NCBI GenBank assembly: GCA_002314455.1 | Contig: DCFZ01000018.1 | Location: forward strand, 1-32,449 | Origin: Lentisphaeria bacterium UBA1791 | GTDB taxonomy: Bacteria; Verrucomicrobiota; Lentisphaeria; Victivallales; Victivallaceae | DNA length: 32,449 nucleotides | Direction of reading: 5' to 3' | Part shown: positions 22,966-31,254 of the stretch, in pieces | Layout of the letters: each line of letters starts with the position of its first letter | How positions within the stretch are numbered: position 1 is the stretch's first letter | Translations under genes and position numbers: made by a program | The notes under the pieces: model-generated | Told to the model about the DNA's origin: nothing | Databases searched by the model: none | What the model saw: the letters and a program-made list of their open reading frames with translations, nothing else

Positions 22966-23711
22966 TTCTGCAACTGGACAACGTTTCGTTTTCCTACGGC
23001 AAACGCGAGATATTGCGCAACGTTTGCGCCTCGCTGGAAACGGGCAAGGTCGTCTTTCTGCTCGGCGAAAACGGCTCCGGCAAAACGACGCTGCTGAAAC
23101 TTCTGGCGCGTTTGTGTGCGCCGCAATCGGGCAGGATTGAACTCGATGGACGCGCCATCACGTCGATTTCCCGCCGCGCATACGCCCGGCAGATCGCCGT
23201 CGCCACGCAACAGACGCGCCCCGCGCTGGATCTCACCGTCGGCGAATTCTGTCTGATCGGGCGCAATGCGAAACTGCCCCGGTTTGCCGGCGCGTCGGCA
23301 CGCGACTTCCAAGCCGTGCAAAGTGCGCTCGAAAAGGTGGATCTCGCGGACGCGCAAAAGTTGCCCGCACAAACGCTTTCCGGCGGCGAATTTCAACGGC
23401 TGGCGTTGGCGGCGGCGCTGGCGCTGGAAGGGAATTTCCTGCTTCTGGACGAACCCGTGAGCGCCCAGGATCCCCCGCGTGCGCAAAAACTCCTCGCGAT
23501 GGTGCAAGCCGAACGCCCTCATTGCGGCATTCTCGTCATCGCCCACGACCTTGAGCTTGCCTCGGCGTTTGCCGACGAAATCTGGCTCCTCGCCGATCAC
23601 GAACTTTTTGCGCAGGGAACCCCGCAAGAAGTGCTGACGGCGGAAAACATCAGCCGGCTTTATCATTGTCAGGCCGCGGAGGTCGCGAAAACAACCTTTC
23701 AATTGCGTTGA
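22962..23711 (+). CDS. btuD: Cobalamin ABC transporter ATPase BtuD
   Basis: This 249-residue ABC ATPase belongs to the iron-chelate/cobalamin family. Walker A is GENGSGKTTLL (about 36-46), the Q-loop region is around VATQQTRPALDLTVGEF, the signature is LSGGEFQRLALAAAL, Walker B is FLLLDEPVSAQD and the H-loop is IVIAHDLELA. It completes a full importer with btuF and btuC in one ATGA/GTGA-coupled operon. No btuB-like TonB-dependent receptor is present in the window. The ATG lies behind GGAGGG (22948-22953). A possible terminator follows at 23721-23767. Confidence 0.93.
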   Translation: MILQLDNVSFSYGKREILRNVCASLETGKVVFLLGENGSGKTTLLKLLARLCAPQSGRIELDGRAITSISRRAYARQIAVATQQTRPALDLTVGEFCLIGRNAKLPRFAGASARDFQAVQSALEKVDLADAQKLPAQTLSGGEFQRLALAAALALEGNFLLLDEPVSAQDPPRAQKLLAMVQAERPHCGILVIAHDLELASAFADEIWLLADHELFAQGTPQEVLTAENISRLYHCQAAEVAKTTFQLR

Positions 23712-23720
23712 CACTCCTTT

Positions 23721-23767
23721 GCCGGCGTCTGCTTTTGCGTCGCGGCAAGACAAAATCGCCGTTTTTT
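23721..23767 (+). terminator. Possible terminator of the B12 operon
   Basis: CGGCG (23723-23727) can pair with CGCCG (23757-23761), which is directly followed by six T. The enclosed bases contain a further TTGCCG/CGGCAA-like alternative pairing. The short stem makes this moderate. Confidence 0.45.
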
Positions 23768-23779
23768 CATACTCTTAAT

Positions 23780-23808
23780 TTGATTTTTAAGCGCATTTGT
23801 GGCATATT
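23780..23808 (+). promoter_or_regulatory. Promoter of the methionine-synthesis fusion gene
   Basis: TTGATT (23780-23785), 17-bp spacer, CATATT (23803-23808) followed by A. The leader is about 23 nt with AAGGTGG before the ATG at 23838. It contains no riboswitch-like sequence. Confidence 0.7.
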
Positions 23809-23837
23809 ACCATTTAAATGAAATATAAGGTGGTATT

Positions 23838-25664
23838 ATGACCGGTGTGAATTTTGCGCAACTTTTGCGCGATAAGATCCTGATTTTCGACGGCGGTTTC
23901 GGTTCGGAACTTTACCGCCGCAATTTTTTTGTCAACACTTCCTACGACGGCTTGGTTTTGACCAATCCCAAGGATGTAACGGCGATCCATCAGGCTTACG
24001 TTGAAGCGGGATGCGACGTGTTGACGACCAACACCTACAACGCCAACGCGTTGAAACTTGCCTCATTCGGACTTGCCGAAAAAGTCGGCGACATCAACCG
24101 CACGGCGGTCGCGCTGGCGCGCCGCGCCTCGGCGGGCAAGCCGGAGATTCTCGTCGCCGGTTCGCTGGGGCCATTGGGGAGCGCCTCCTTTGCCGACGCC
24201 GTCGCCGCGCTCGGCGAACAAAAAGACGCGCTCGTCGAGGCGAAAGCAGATTTTCTGCTTTTTGAATCGATCGAAAACAGAAACGACTTGCGCGTCGTAT
24301 TGGCGCTTGATCCCGGCGACGAAATCGCGTGGGTGCCGAGTTTCGTGATGGATTCCGAGGGGAAACTCGGCGACGGCACCACGATCGGCGAGATCAACGC
24401 GATGCTGAAAACGGCAAAGGTGCCGCCGGCGGCATTCGGCATCAACTGCGGCGCCGGGCCGGAAGTGACGCTTCAGGCGTTGACGGCGATCCGTGACAAA
24501 CTGGCATATCCCGTTATCGTGCAGCCGGCGTCGGGAATTCCCCGCCGGGTCGACAACCGTTTCATGCCGATGACGACGCCGGAATATTTCACGACCTATG
24601 CGCTCCGCTACACAACGCTCGGCGCGCGCGGCGTCGGCGGCTGTTGCGGCATCGCGCCCGAGCACATCGCCGATTTGGCGCGTTCTTTGAAGCCGCTGGT
24701 CAAGACGGAACACGCGGCGGTCTTTGACGTCAAGATCGACGAGGCGGCATTGCTCGATGAAACGCCGCTCGCGCAAAAGAGCGATTTCGGCGCGAAACTT
24801 GCTTCCGGGAAATGGCTGAAACTGATCGAAATGATTCCGCCGCGCGGCATTGATCTGACCGATACCGTCAACAAGGCAATCAAAGTGCGCGAAGCGGGAT
24901 TCGACGCGATCAATCTGCCGGACGGTCCGCGGGCAAGCTGCCGTTTGTCGCAGATCATCACCGGCATCGAGATTGCGGAAAAGGCCAAGATCGAAACGAT
25001 CATCCACTGCTGTTGCCGCGACCGCAATCTGATCAGCTTGCAGTCGATGGTCCTGGGATGCATGGCGAAAAATCTGCGCAACATCCTTTTCATCACCGGC
25101 GATCCGCCGAAATTGGGGAACTATCCGTTCAGTTCCGGCGTGTTCGACGTCGATTCAATCGGTCTGGTGAAATTGCAGAAGCAACTCAACCGCGGCGTCG
25201 ACATCGGCGGTCAGGCGCTCGGCAACGGCGTCAAAACGGAAATCGTCTGCGGCGTCGGCGTCGATCCCAACGCGATCGACCCCGAACGCGAATACCGCCG
25301 CCTCGCCGAAAAGGTCGAAGCCGGCGCGGATTTCATCATCACCCAACCGGTTTTTGATCCCGACGTGCTGACGAAGTTCCTGAAAAAGATCGCGCACTTC
25401 AACGTGCCCGTCATCGCCGGCGTCTGGCCCTTCGCCAGCTACCGCAATGCGCTGTTTATGAAAAACGAAGTGCCCGGCGTCGTCGTGCCGGATTGGATCA
25501 TGAAAGCGATGGAAGCCGCCCCCGACAAGGAAAGTCAACGCGCCGAGGGAATCCGCATCGCCCGCCAGATCGTGGCGGCGATCCACGACGACGTCCGCGG
25601 CGTCGCCACCAGTGCTCCGCTGGGGCGCGTCGATACGGCGATCGAAGTCTGCCGCGGCTTTTAA
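23838..25664 (+). CDS. Bifunctional homocysteine S-methyltransferase/methylene-THF reductase
   Basis: This fusion of 608 residues links two steps of methionine synthesis. Residues about 1-290 are a homocysteine S-methyltransferase domain (pfam S-methyl_trans): ILIFDGGFGSELYRR at the start and the zinc cysteines in FGINCGAGPE (about 204) and GGCCGIAPEHI (about 265). Residues about 315-608 are a MetF-type reductase that makes 5-methyl-THF with FAD and NAD(P)H: IEMIPPRGID, ITGDPPKLGNYPF, FIITQPVFDPDVL. The same domain order is known from Bacillus YitJ and from Thermotoga/Clostridia relatives. There is no cobalamin-binding or SAM-reactivation domain, so either these are encoded elsewhere or another methyl donor is used. 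It lies directly behind the B12 importer and has its own promoter and terminator. Confidence 0.92.
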   Translation: MTGVNFAQLLRDKILIFDGGFGSELYRRNFFVNTSYDGLVLTNPKDVTAIHQAYVEAGCDVLTTNTYNANALKLASFGLAEKVGDINRTAVALARRASAGKPEILVAGSLGPLGSASFADAVAALGEQKDALVEAKADFLLFESIENRNDLRVVLALDPGDEIAWVPSFVMDSEGKLGDGTTIGEINAMLKTAKVPPAAFGINCGAGPEVTLQALTAIRDKLAYPVIVQPASGIPRRVDNRFMPMTTPEYFTTYALRYTTLGARGVGGCCGIAPEHIADLARSLKPLVKTEHAAVFDVKIDEAALLDETPLAQKSDFGAKLASGKWLKLIEMIPPRGIDLTDTVNKAIKVREAGFDAINLPDGPRASCRLSQIITGIEIAEKAKIETIIHCCCRDRNLISLQSMVLGCMAKNLRNILFITGDPPKLGNYPFSSGVFDVDSIGLVKLQKQLNRGVDIGGQALGNGVKTEIVCGVGVDPNAIDPEREYRRLAEKVEAGADFIITQPVFDPDVLTKFLKKIAHFNVPVIAGVWPFASYRNALFMKNEVPGVVVPDWIMKAMEAAPDKESQRAEGIRIARQIVAAIHDDVRGVATSAPLGRVDTAIEVCRGF

Positions 25665-25688
25665 GCGCACCATTAAAATGTTCTTACA

Positions 25689-25720
25689 GGGGGGGCGGAT
25701 CCGCCCCCCCGTATTTTTAT
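25689..25720 (+). terminator. Strong rho-independent terminator
   Basis: A perfect 22-bp palindrome (25689-25710: seven G, CGGATCCG, then seven C) is followed by GTATTTTTATA. It is 24 bases past the stop of the methionine-synthesis fusion and closes that single-gene transcript. Confidence 0.88.
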
Positions 25721-25827
25721 ACTTTGCCAGTTGCGGGCAAAATTCCGTACGGTTGAAAAAAACCGCCCCTCCCCGCCGCGTGCCGCAAAAGCGATGGCAA
25801 ATTCCGCAACTTTTTGGCTTAAAAAAT

Positions 25828-25856
25828 TTGCATTTCCAAAGGAAATGCCGTATATT
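25828..25856 (+). promoter_or_regulatory. purA promoter with inverted repeat in the spacer
   Basis: TTGCAT (25828-25833), 17-bp spacer, TATATT (25851-25856) followed by AA. A perfect inverted repeat GCATTTCC-AAA-GGAAATGC (25830-25848) starts in the -35 box and fills the spacer. It is placed like an operator for a dimeric repressor. The leader is about 30 nt and contains CAGGAG. Confidence 0.75.
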
Positions 25857-25894
25857 AACTGCGTTATATTTCGTGATTAACCCAGGAGTTCATT

Positions 25895-27160
25895 ATGGCG
25901 GTAGATATTCTGATCGGCACCCAGTGGGGTGATGAGGGCAAAGGCAAACTGATCGACGTGTTGACGCACGACGTCGACATGGTCGTGCGCTATCAGGGCG
26001 GCAACAACGCCGGCCACACGGTCGAGATCGGCAACGAACACTATGTGCTTCACCTTGTGCCCTCCGGCATTTTCCGACCTGAAGTCAAATGCGTCATCGG
26101 CAACGGCGTCGTCGTCGACCCGGTCGCGCTCGACGAAGAAATGGCAAAATTGCGCGAACGCGGCGTCGACACCTCCAACGTCGAGCTTTCCGACCGCGCG
26201 CAGCTGATTTTTACCTATCACCGCATGGCGGACGCCCTGAACGAACAGGGCGCCGTCCGCAAGATCGGCACCACCGGGCGCGGCATCGGCCCCGCCTACA
26301 CCGACAAAATGCGCCGGTGCGGCATCCGCGCGATCGCGCTGACCAAGCCCGAACAACTCGCCGAAAAATTCCGCGCCGAAGCGGAAAAATACAACAAGCT
26401 TTTCCGTTTTTACGGCGCACCCGAAATGGACGTCGAAGCGGAACTCGCCAAAGTTCTCGAAGCCGCCAGTCACCTCGCCAAGCTCGTCGCCAACTCGGTC
26501 TACACGATCAACAACGCGATCCGCGCCGGCAAAAAAGTCCTCTTTGAGGGCGCGCAGGGCGGACTGCTCGACATCGATCACGGCACCTACCCCTTTGTCA
26601 CCAGCAGCAACACGATTTCCGGCGGCGCGTGCACCGGGGCGGGCATCCCGCCGCAGAGCGTGCGCGACGTCTGGGGCGTCATCAAGGCGTACACCACCCG
26701 CGTCGGTGAAGGTCCCTTCCCGACCGAACTCTTTGACGAAATGGGCGAAAAACTGCGTCAGCGCGGCCGTGAATTCGGCGCGACGACCGGTCGTCCCCGC
26801 CGTTGCGGCTGGTTCGATGCGGTCGCTTCCGGCTACTCCTGCATGGTGAGCGGCGTCAACAAGCTCGCGGTCACCAAGCTCGACGTGCTCGACGACTGCG
26901 ATCAGGTGGCGCTCTGCGTCGGTTACGAGATCAACGGCAAAGTGACGACCGAATTCCCGGCGGAAGCTTCCGACCTCGAAAAAGTCAAACCGGTTTACGA
27001 GTATCTCCCCGGCTGGAAGCGCGATCTTTCCGACGTGCGCAAATACGACGATCTCCCCGACGCGGCAAAGAAATATCTCGCGCGGCTCGCCGAATTGGTC
27101 CACTCCGAGATCGCCATCATTTCCGTCGGTCCCCGCCGCGATCAGACCTTTCTGGTCTAA
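25895..27160 (+). CDS. purA: Adenylosuccinate synthetase PurA
   Basis: PurA joins IMP and aspartate using GTP in the first committed step to AMP. The 421-residue product has full family length and all signatures: TQWGDEGKGKLID (9-21, with the catalytic Asp and the P-loop), GGNNAGHTV, GTTGRGIGPAYTDK, EGAQGGLLDIDHGTYPFVTSSN and VGEGPFPTEL. AGGAG precedes the ATG. It is the first gene of the purA-rodA-thiD-amidase run, 18 bases before rodA, under the promoter at 25828-25856. Confidence 0.97.
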   Translation: MAVDILIGTQWGDEGKGKLIDVLTHDVDMVVRYQGGNNAGHTVEIGNEHYVLHLVPSGIFRPEVKCVIGNGVVVDPVALDEEMAKLRERGVDTSNVELSDRAQLIFTYHRMADALNEQGAVRKIGTTGRGIGPAYTDKMRRCGIRAIALTKPEQLAEKFRAEAEKYNKLFRFYGAPEMDVEAELAKVLEAASHLAKLVANSVYTINNAIRAGKKVLFEGAQGGLLDIDHGTYPFVTSSNTISGGACTGAGIPPQSVRDVWGVIKAYTTRVGEGPFPTELFDEMGEKLRQRGREFGATTGRPRRCGWFDAVASGYSCMVSGVNKLAVTKLDVLDDCDQVALCVGYEINGKVTTEFPAEASDLEKVKPVYEYLPGWKRDLSDVRKYDDLPDAAKKYLARLAELVHSEIAIISVGPRRDQTFLV

Positions 27161-27178
27161 CGCCCAAAGGGGTCGGCC

Positions 27179-28354
27179 ATGGCAAGGAGGCGCGAACCGT
27201 TGTCGGCGCTCGGGCGCTACTTTGCCGCGCTGGATTACTGGCAACTCGGCGCGATGCTCGCTTTGCTCGGCGTCGGGTTGACTTTCATCCATTCGACCGG
27301 CGTCCAGATCGGCGGCAGTGATCCCACGTTTGCGTTTCGCCGTCAATTGCTCTGGATCGCCATCGGAAGTTGCCTCTACCTTGCCGGCACGCTCGTCAAC
27401 ACCCGTTCCGTCCTTTTCAAGGCGGCGGTCATCGTCTTTTACGGCGTCATTTTGTGCGCGCTGGTCGCCGTGCTTTTTGCCGGGGTGCGCGTTTACGGCG
27501 CGACCCGCTGGCTCGCGATCGGGAGCTTCCGTCTGCAACCCTCGGAATTCGCCAAATGCGCGCTCGCGCTGATGCTCGCCTTGATCTTTTCTCTGCGCGG
27601 TTTCGGCATCAACGGCTTCGCCGGGATTGCCGCCAGCAGCATCGCGACGCTGATCCCCTTTTTGCTCATCGCCGCGGAACCCGACTTCGGCAGCGCGGTC
27701 GTTTTACTGCCGCTTTACGCCGCCGTCGCGTTCGTCGCCGACCTCAAGTGGAAAAAGATTCTGATCATCGTTTCCGTCGTCGCCGTTGCCGCCGGCGGCA
27801 TCATCGTCAACGAAGTATGGCAGATCCGACCGTTGCTCCACGATTACCAGCGCGACCGCATCCTCGTCTTTCTCCACCCCGAACGCGACCGGCTCAAGCG
27901 CGGCTACAACGCCTATCAGGCGAAAATCGCCGTGAGTTCCGGCGGCAAATTCGGCAAGGGAATCGGCGAAGGCACGCAAAATGAACTCGGCTTTTTGCCG
28001 CAGACGGTTTCCAACAACGACTTCATCTTTTCCGTCATCGCCGAAGAGACCGGCTTCGCCGGGATCACCGCGCTGATCGGGTGCTACGCGGTGCTTTTGC
28101 TTTCCATTCTGCGCTGTGCCTACCGCGCCATCGACGATTTCGGGCGCTACTTCGCCGTCGGTACGGCGATGATCCTCTTTGCCCACGTTTTGATCAACGC
28201 CGGGATGAGCCTCGGCGTTATGCCGGTGACCGGCTTGTCACTGCCCTTTGTGAGCTACGGCGGCTCCTTTCTGATGACTGCCATGGCGATGCTGGGGATC
28301 TTGCAAGCCGTCCGCCGCGAAACGATCCACGACCTATCAGAAGGGATGTATTGA
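27179..28354 (+). CDS. rodA: Peptidoglycan glycosyltransferase RodA (SEDS family)
   Basis: This integral membrane protein (391 residues, about ten membrane segments) polymerises lipid II for side-wall growth together with a class B penicillin-binding protein. SEDS features: YGATRWLAIGSFRLQPSEFAK, the loop EPDFGSAVVLLPLY, YQRDRILVFLHPERD, the segment GEGTQNELGFLPQTVSNNDFIFSVIAEE with the conserved Asp, and the terminal GLSLPFVSYGGS. RodA is preferred over FtsW because of the GTQ..LGFLP pattern and the context with an amidase, but partner PBP2 and mreBCD are not in the window. The start is ATG 27179, with a weak GGGG-type ribosome site. It lies 4 bases before thiD. Confidence 0.92.
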   Translation: MARRREPLSALGRYFAALDYWQLGAMLALLGVGLTFIHSTGVQIGGSDPTFAFRRQLLWIAIGSCLYLAGTLVNTRSVLFKAAVIVFYGVILCALVAVLFAGVRVYGATRWLAIGSFRLQPSEFAKCALALMLALIFSLRGFGINGFAGIAASSIATLIPFLLIAAEPDFGSAVVLLPLYAAVAFVADLKWKKILIIVSVVAVAAGGIIVNEVWQIRPLLHDYQRDRILVFLHPERDRLKRGYNAYQAKIAVSSGGKFGKGIGEGTQNELGFLPQTVSNNDFIFSVIAEETGFAGITALIGCYAVLLLSILRCAYRAIDDFGRYFAVGTAMILFAHVLINAGMSLGVMPVTGLSLPFVSYGGSFLMTAMAMLGILQAVRRETIHDLSEGMY

Positions 28355-28358
28355 TACG

Positions 28359-29201
28359 ATGCCAAACCACGTGAAATTTTATCCTTCCGCACTCACCATC
28401 GCCGGCAGTGATTCCGGCGGTGGAGCGGGCATCCAGGCGGATCTGCGCACCTTTAACGCCATGGGCGTTTTCGGGTGCAGTGCGATCTGCGCCGTCACCA
28501 GCCAGAACCCCCTCGGCGTTTCGCGCATCGACGCGCTCGCGCCGGAAGCGGTCGCAAGTCAGATCGACGCCGTCCTCGCGGCGATCCCGGTCGGTGCCGC
28601 CAAGAGCGGTATGCTCTTTTCGGCGCCGATCATCGAAGCCGTCGCCGACGCGGTCGAACGCCATCAGCTCAAACTTGTCTGCGATCCCGTGATGATTGCA
28701 ACGTCCGGCGCGCGTTTGCTTGAAAAGTCCGCGACCGAGGTGTTGATGAAGCAACTTCTGCCGCGCGCGGCGTGGATCACCCCCAATATTCCCGAAGCGG
28801 AATTTCTGCTCGGCAAAAAACTTGCCGATCCGGCGGCGCAACTCGACGGCGCCAAGGCGCTCGCCGACAAATTCGGCGTTTCCGTCCTGCTCAAAGGCGG
28901 TCATGGCATCCAGTCGCTGACCGCGGTCGATTTCGTCGTCCACGCGGGGAAATGCTACCGGCTCACTTCCCCCGTCGCCGAAGCCTCGCACCACGCTTCG
29001 CACGGCACGGGGTGCACGCTTTCCGCCGCGATCGCGGCGGGCTTCGCCCTCGGAATGACGTGGCAGCAAACGCTCTCTGAAGCAAAAAGTTTCGTCTACG
29101 GCAGTCTCAACGAGAGCGTCAAGCTCGGAAAAGGCATTGAAGCGATGTATCCGCCGACCGTCGACACGATCGACGACATCGCGCTGGAGGAGATTCGATG
29201 A
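28359..29201 (+). CDS. thiD: Hydroxymethylpyrimidine/phosphomethylpyrimidine kinase ThiD
   Basis: ThiD phosphorylates HMP and then HMP-P to give the pyrimidine half of thiamin. The 280-residue ribokinase-fold protein has ALTIAGSDSGGGAGIQADL at the N-terminus, the substrate region VTSQNPLGV, CDPVMIATSG, WITPNIPEAEFL, LLKGGHG, and the anion-hole/catalytic motif HGTGCTLSAAIAAG. Length is typical and no thiE fusion is present. No TPP riboswitch precedes it, and its expression appears to come with purA and rodA. Its stop overlaps the amidase start (ATGA, 29198-29201). Confidence 0.94.
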   Translation: MPNHVKFYPSALTIAGSDSGGGAGIQADLRTFNAMGVFGCSAICAVTSQNPLGVSRIDALAPEAVASQIDAVLAAIPVGAAKSGMLFSAPIIEAVADAVERHQLKLVCDPVMIATSGARLLEKSATEVLMKQLLPRAAWITPNIPEAEFLLGKKLADPAAQLDGAKALADKFGVSVLLKGGHGIQSLTAVDFVVHAGKCYRLTSPVAEASHHASHGTGCTLSAAIAAGFALGMTWQQTLSEAKSFVYGSLNESVKLGKGIEAMYPPTVDTIDDIALEEIR

Positions 29202-30157
29202 GGTTGCTTTTCCGCTGGCTCGCCGTCGGATTCGCGATGAGCGCCGTCATGCTCGGCGCCGCACCGCGGCAGGCGATCCTTTACGGGAAAAGCTATCTCA
29301 ATTTCAACGATCTCTCCGTCGCGTGGAAACTGCGCCGCACGCACAGTCAAAACGCGTGGCAGTACTTCCGGGGCACGCGCAAAATATTGCAGCTTTGCGA
29401 CAGAAGCCTCTGCGCGCAATTTGACGGCATGGACGTCGCGCTTTCGTCGCAGGTCGTCTACCAGGGCGGCACGCCCTACATCGCGGCGACCGACTGGCAA
29501 TCGACCTTGCGCGTCTTATTGTCGCCCTCGCTCGCCAAACGGCAGAATGTGCGCACGATCGTGCTTGATCCCGGCCACGGCGGACGCGACCGCGGCGCCG
29601 CCGGACGTTACATCATCGAAAAAAAGATGACGTTGCGCCTCGCGCTCCGGGTGGCGGCGCTCCTGCGCGCCAAAGGCTATCGCGTGCTGTTGACGCGCAC
29701 CAACGACAAAATGATCAGTTTACCCGACCGCGCCGCTTTTGCCAAACGCAACCACGCCGATGTCTTTGCGTCGATCCATTTCAATTCAGCGGGCAACGCG
29801 GTGCACGGCATCGAAACCTACTGTCTGACGCCGGCGGGAGCGCCGTCGAGCAACGACCGCGCCAAAAACAAAGGCGACAAAAGCGCCTGCATCGGGAACC
29901 GCTGGGACGCCAACAACCTTGTGCTCGCCGCCAAAGTCCACCAGCGCATGCTCGTGCGCACCGGCGCCGCCGACCGCGGACTCAAACGCGCACGCTTCGC
30001 CGTTTTGCGCGACCTCACAATGCCGGGAATTCTGATCGAAGCGGGATTTCTTTCCAATCGCTATGAGGAAAAGAATCTTTTGTCCAACCGCTACTTTGAA
30101 ATACTCGCCCAGGCGATCGCCGACGGCATCGACGCCTACGCCAAAAGCGTTAAATAG
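29198..30157 (+). CDS. N-acetylmuramoyl-L-alanine amidase (Amidase_3)
   Basis: This exported cell-wall hydrolase has 319 residues. It has a signal peptide (MRLLFRWLAVGFAMSAVMLGAA) and an N-terminal domain of about 90 residues (ILYGKSYLNFNDLSVAWKL ... VVYQGGTPYIAATDW) that resembles copper-amine-oxidase-N/stalk domains. The zinc amidase domain follows: IVLDPGHGGRDRGA (His about 127), Glu in IIEKKMTLRLA, SIHFNSA (His about 194) and the catalytic Glu in ILIEAGFLSN. It cleaves the stem peptide from MurNAc. GGAGGAG lies before the ATG, which overlaps the thiD stop. The last 8 bases overlap the convergent holA gene. Confidence 0.92.
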   Translation: MRLLFRWLAVGFAMSAVMLGAAPRQAILYGKSYLNFNDLSVAWKLRRTHSQNAWQYFRGTRKILQLCDRSLCAQFDGMDVALSSQVVYQGGTPYIAATDWQSTLRVLLSPSLAKRQNVRTIVLDPGHGGRDRGAAGRYIIEKKMTLRLALRVAALLRAKGYRVLLTRTNDKMISLPDRAAFAKRNHADVFASIHFNSAGNAVHGIETYCLTPAGAPSSNDRAKNKGDKSACIGNRWDANNLVLAAKVHQRMLVRTGAADRGLKRARFAVLRDLTMPGILIEAGFLSNRYEEKNLLSNRYFEILAQAIADGIDAYAKSVK

Positions 30158-31235
30158 CGCGGCGTCTGGAAGCGAGCTGCAAGGTCAACTGCTCCATCAC
30201 CATCGTCGGATCGCCGCCCGTGACCAGCAGTTTCGCGGCGTCGCGCAACTGCGTCAATTTTTCCGCGAGCGCGTCGGGATCCTGCCGCATCGCAGCTTCA
30301 CAGATCTTGAAGGCGCGGTAGGGGTGCATTTTAAGTAAAATATTGTCGGGCGACGCCTGCCGCACGTCGTCGGGGATGGCGTCAAACGTGCGCGGATTGA
30401 CCCGCGTCAGGTGAAGTTGCCGCATCGCCAAAAGAGTCTGCACCATCTGCTTGAACTCCTTGCTCAACATATAAAGAATGCGCAATTCGTCGCCGCTTTT
30501 GCTGATTAATTGGTGCAACAAGGTCAAGGCGCGCGCCGCGTTGCCGTCGAGCACGCTTGAGGTGTATTCCCAGCCGAGCGTTTCCGCCGTGCGGCTGATG
30601 ATCGCGTGGCACATTTCCAGCGTGATGACGGGGGCGTTGCCGGCGTAGCAGATGAGTTTTTCCAACTCATTGGTCAGCGTGCCGGTGTCGCCGCCGACGG
30701 CTTCGCAGAGGAACTGCATCGCTTCGGGGTCGATCTGCCGCCCTTCGCGGCGGGCAAAGGCTTCGATCAGCGCGCGGCGGCTTCCCGCCCAGTTTTTGTC
30801 GGAAGCCTTGCCCGAACTGCCGCAGACGTCGACTTTCGCTCCGGCGGCTTTGAGTTTGCGGGCAAATTGCTTGCGCTGATCGAAACCGGGGCCGTCGATG
30901 ACGACGGTCACTTCCGGAGGAAGCGGTTCCGCCAATTCCCGCATCAGCGCAGGAAAGGGTTCCGCGTCGTCGTTGAAAAGTTCAAAATCGGGGAAGTGGC
31001 GCAACCACAACAGCTTGTGGTCGCATAGAAACGGCGGCGTGCGCAGAGCGTCGAGGAAACGCCCCGCGATCTGCGGCGCCTTGACATCGTCGGCATCGCC
31101 GGAAACGATCTCCAGCGCGTCGTTTTCCTCGACCTCCGCATCGACCGGCAGACCGGAAAGCTTCAGGATCAGCGCCTTTGCCCGGCGCTTGCGCTCGAAG
31201 TCGTCGTCTCCCGTGAGGATGTAGAGTTCACCCAT
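30150..31235 (-). CDS. holA: DNA polymerase III subunit delta HolA
   Basis: HolA opens the beta sliding clamp as part of the clamp loader. The 361-residue protein has the delta-family layout. The N-terminal domain begins LYILTGDDDFERKRRAKALI and carries PPFLCDHKLLWLRHF, where the clamp-contacting residues sit. The central domain contains GRQIDPEAMQFLCEAVGGDTGTLTNELEKL, the family's best-conserved block. A helical collar domain follows (ALTLLHQLISKSGDELRILYMLSKEFKQM). No ATPase motif is present, as expected for delta. It lies 19 bases after argC on the same strand and probably shares its transcript. Its end overlaps the amidase gene by 8 bases. Confidence 0.93.
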   Translation of the reverse strand: MGELYILTGDDDFERKRRAKALILKLSGLPVDAEVEENDALEIVSGDADDVKAPQIAGRFLDALRTPPFLCDHKLLWLRHFPDFELFNDDAEPFPALMRELAEPLPPEVTVVIDGPGFDQRKQFARKLKAAGAKVDVCGSSGKASDKNWAGSRRALIEAFARREGRQIDPEAMQFLCEAVGGDTGTLTNELEKLICYAGNAPVITLEMCHAIISRTAETLGWEYTSSVLDGNAARALTLLHQLISKSGDELRILYMLSKEFKQMVQTLLAMRQLHLTRVNPRTFDAIPDDVRQASPDNILLKMHPYRAFKICEAAMRQDPDALAEKLTQLRDAAKLLVTGGDPTMVMEQLTLQLASRRRAI

Positions 31236-31254
31236 CGCCGTTTCCCGCTATGAT

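Noticed and set aside
23712..23837. Possible SAM or cobalamin riboswitch before the methionine fusion gene
   Set aside because: The leader after the promoter is only about 23 nt, and none of the conserved riboswitch blocks is present.
25877..27538. 553-codon minus-strand frame opposite purA and rodA
   Set aside because: It spans two well-supported plus-strand genes and their gap, and is rich in Asp/Arg/Val typical of antisense translation in GC-rich DNA.
29198..31235. Terminator between the amidase and holA genes
   Set aside because: The convergent genes overlap by 8 bases and no hairpin with a T-run is visible around the overlap.
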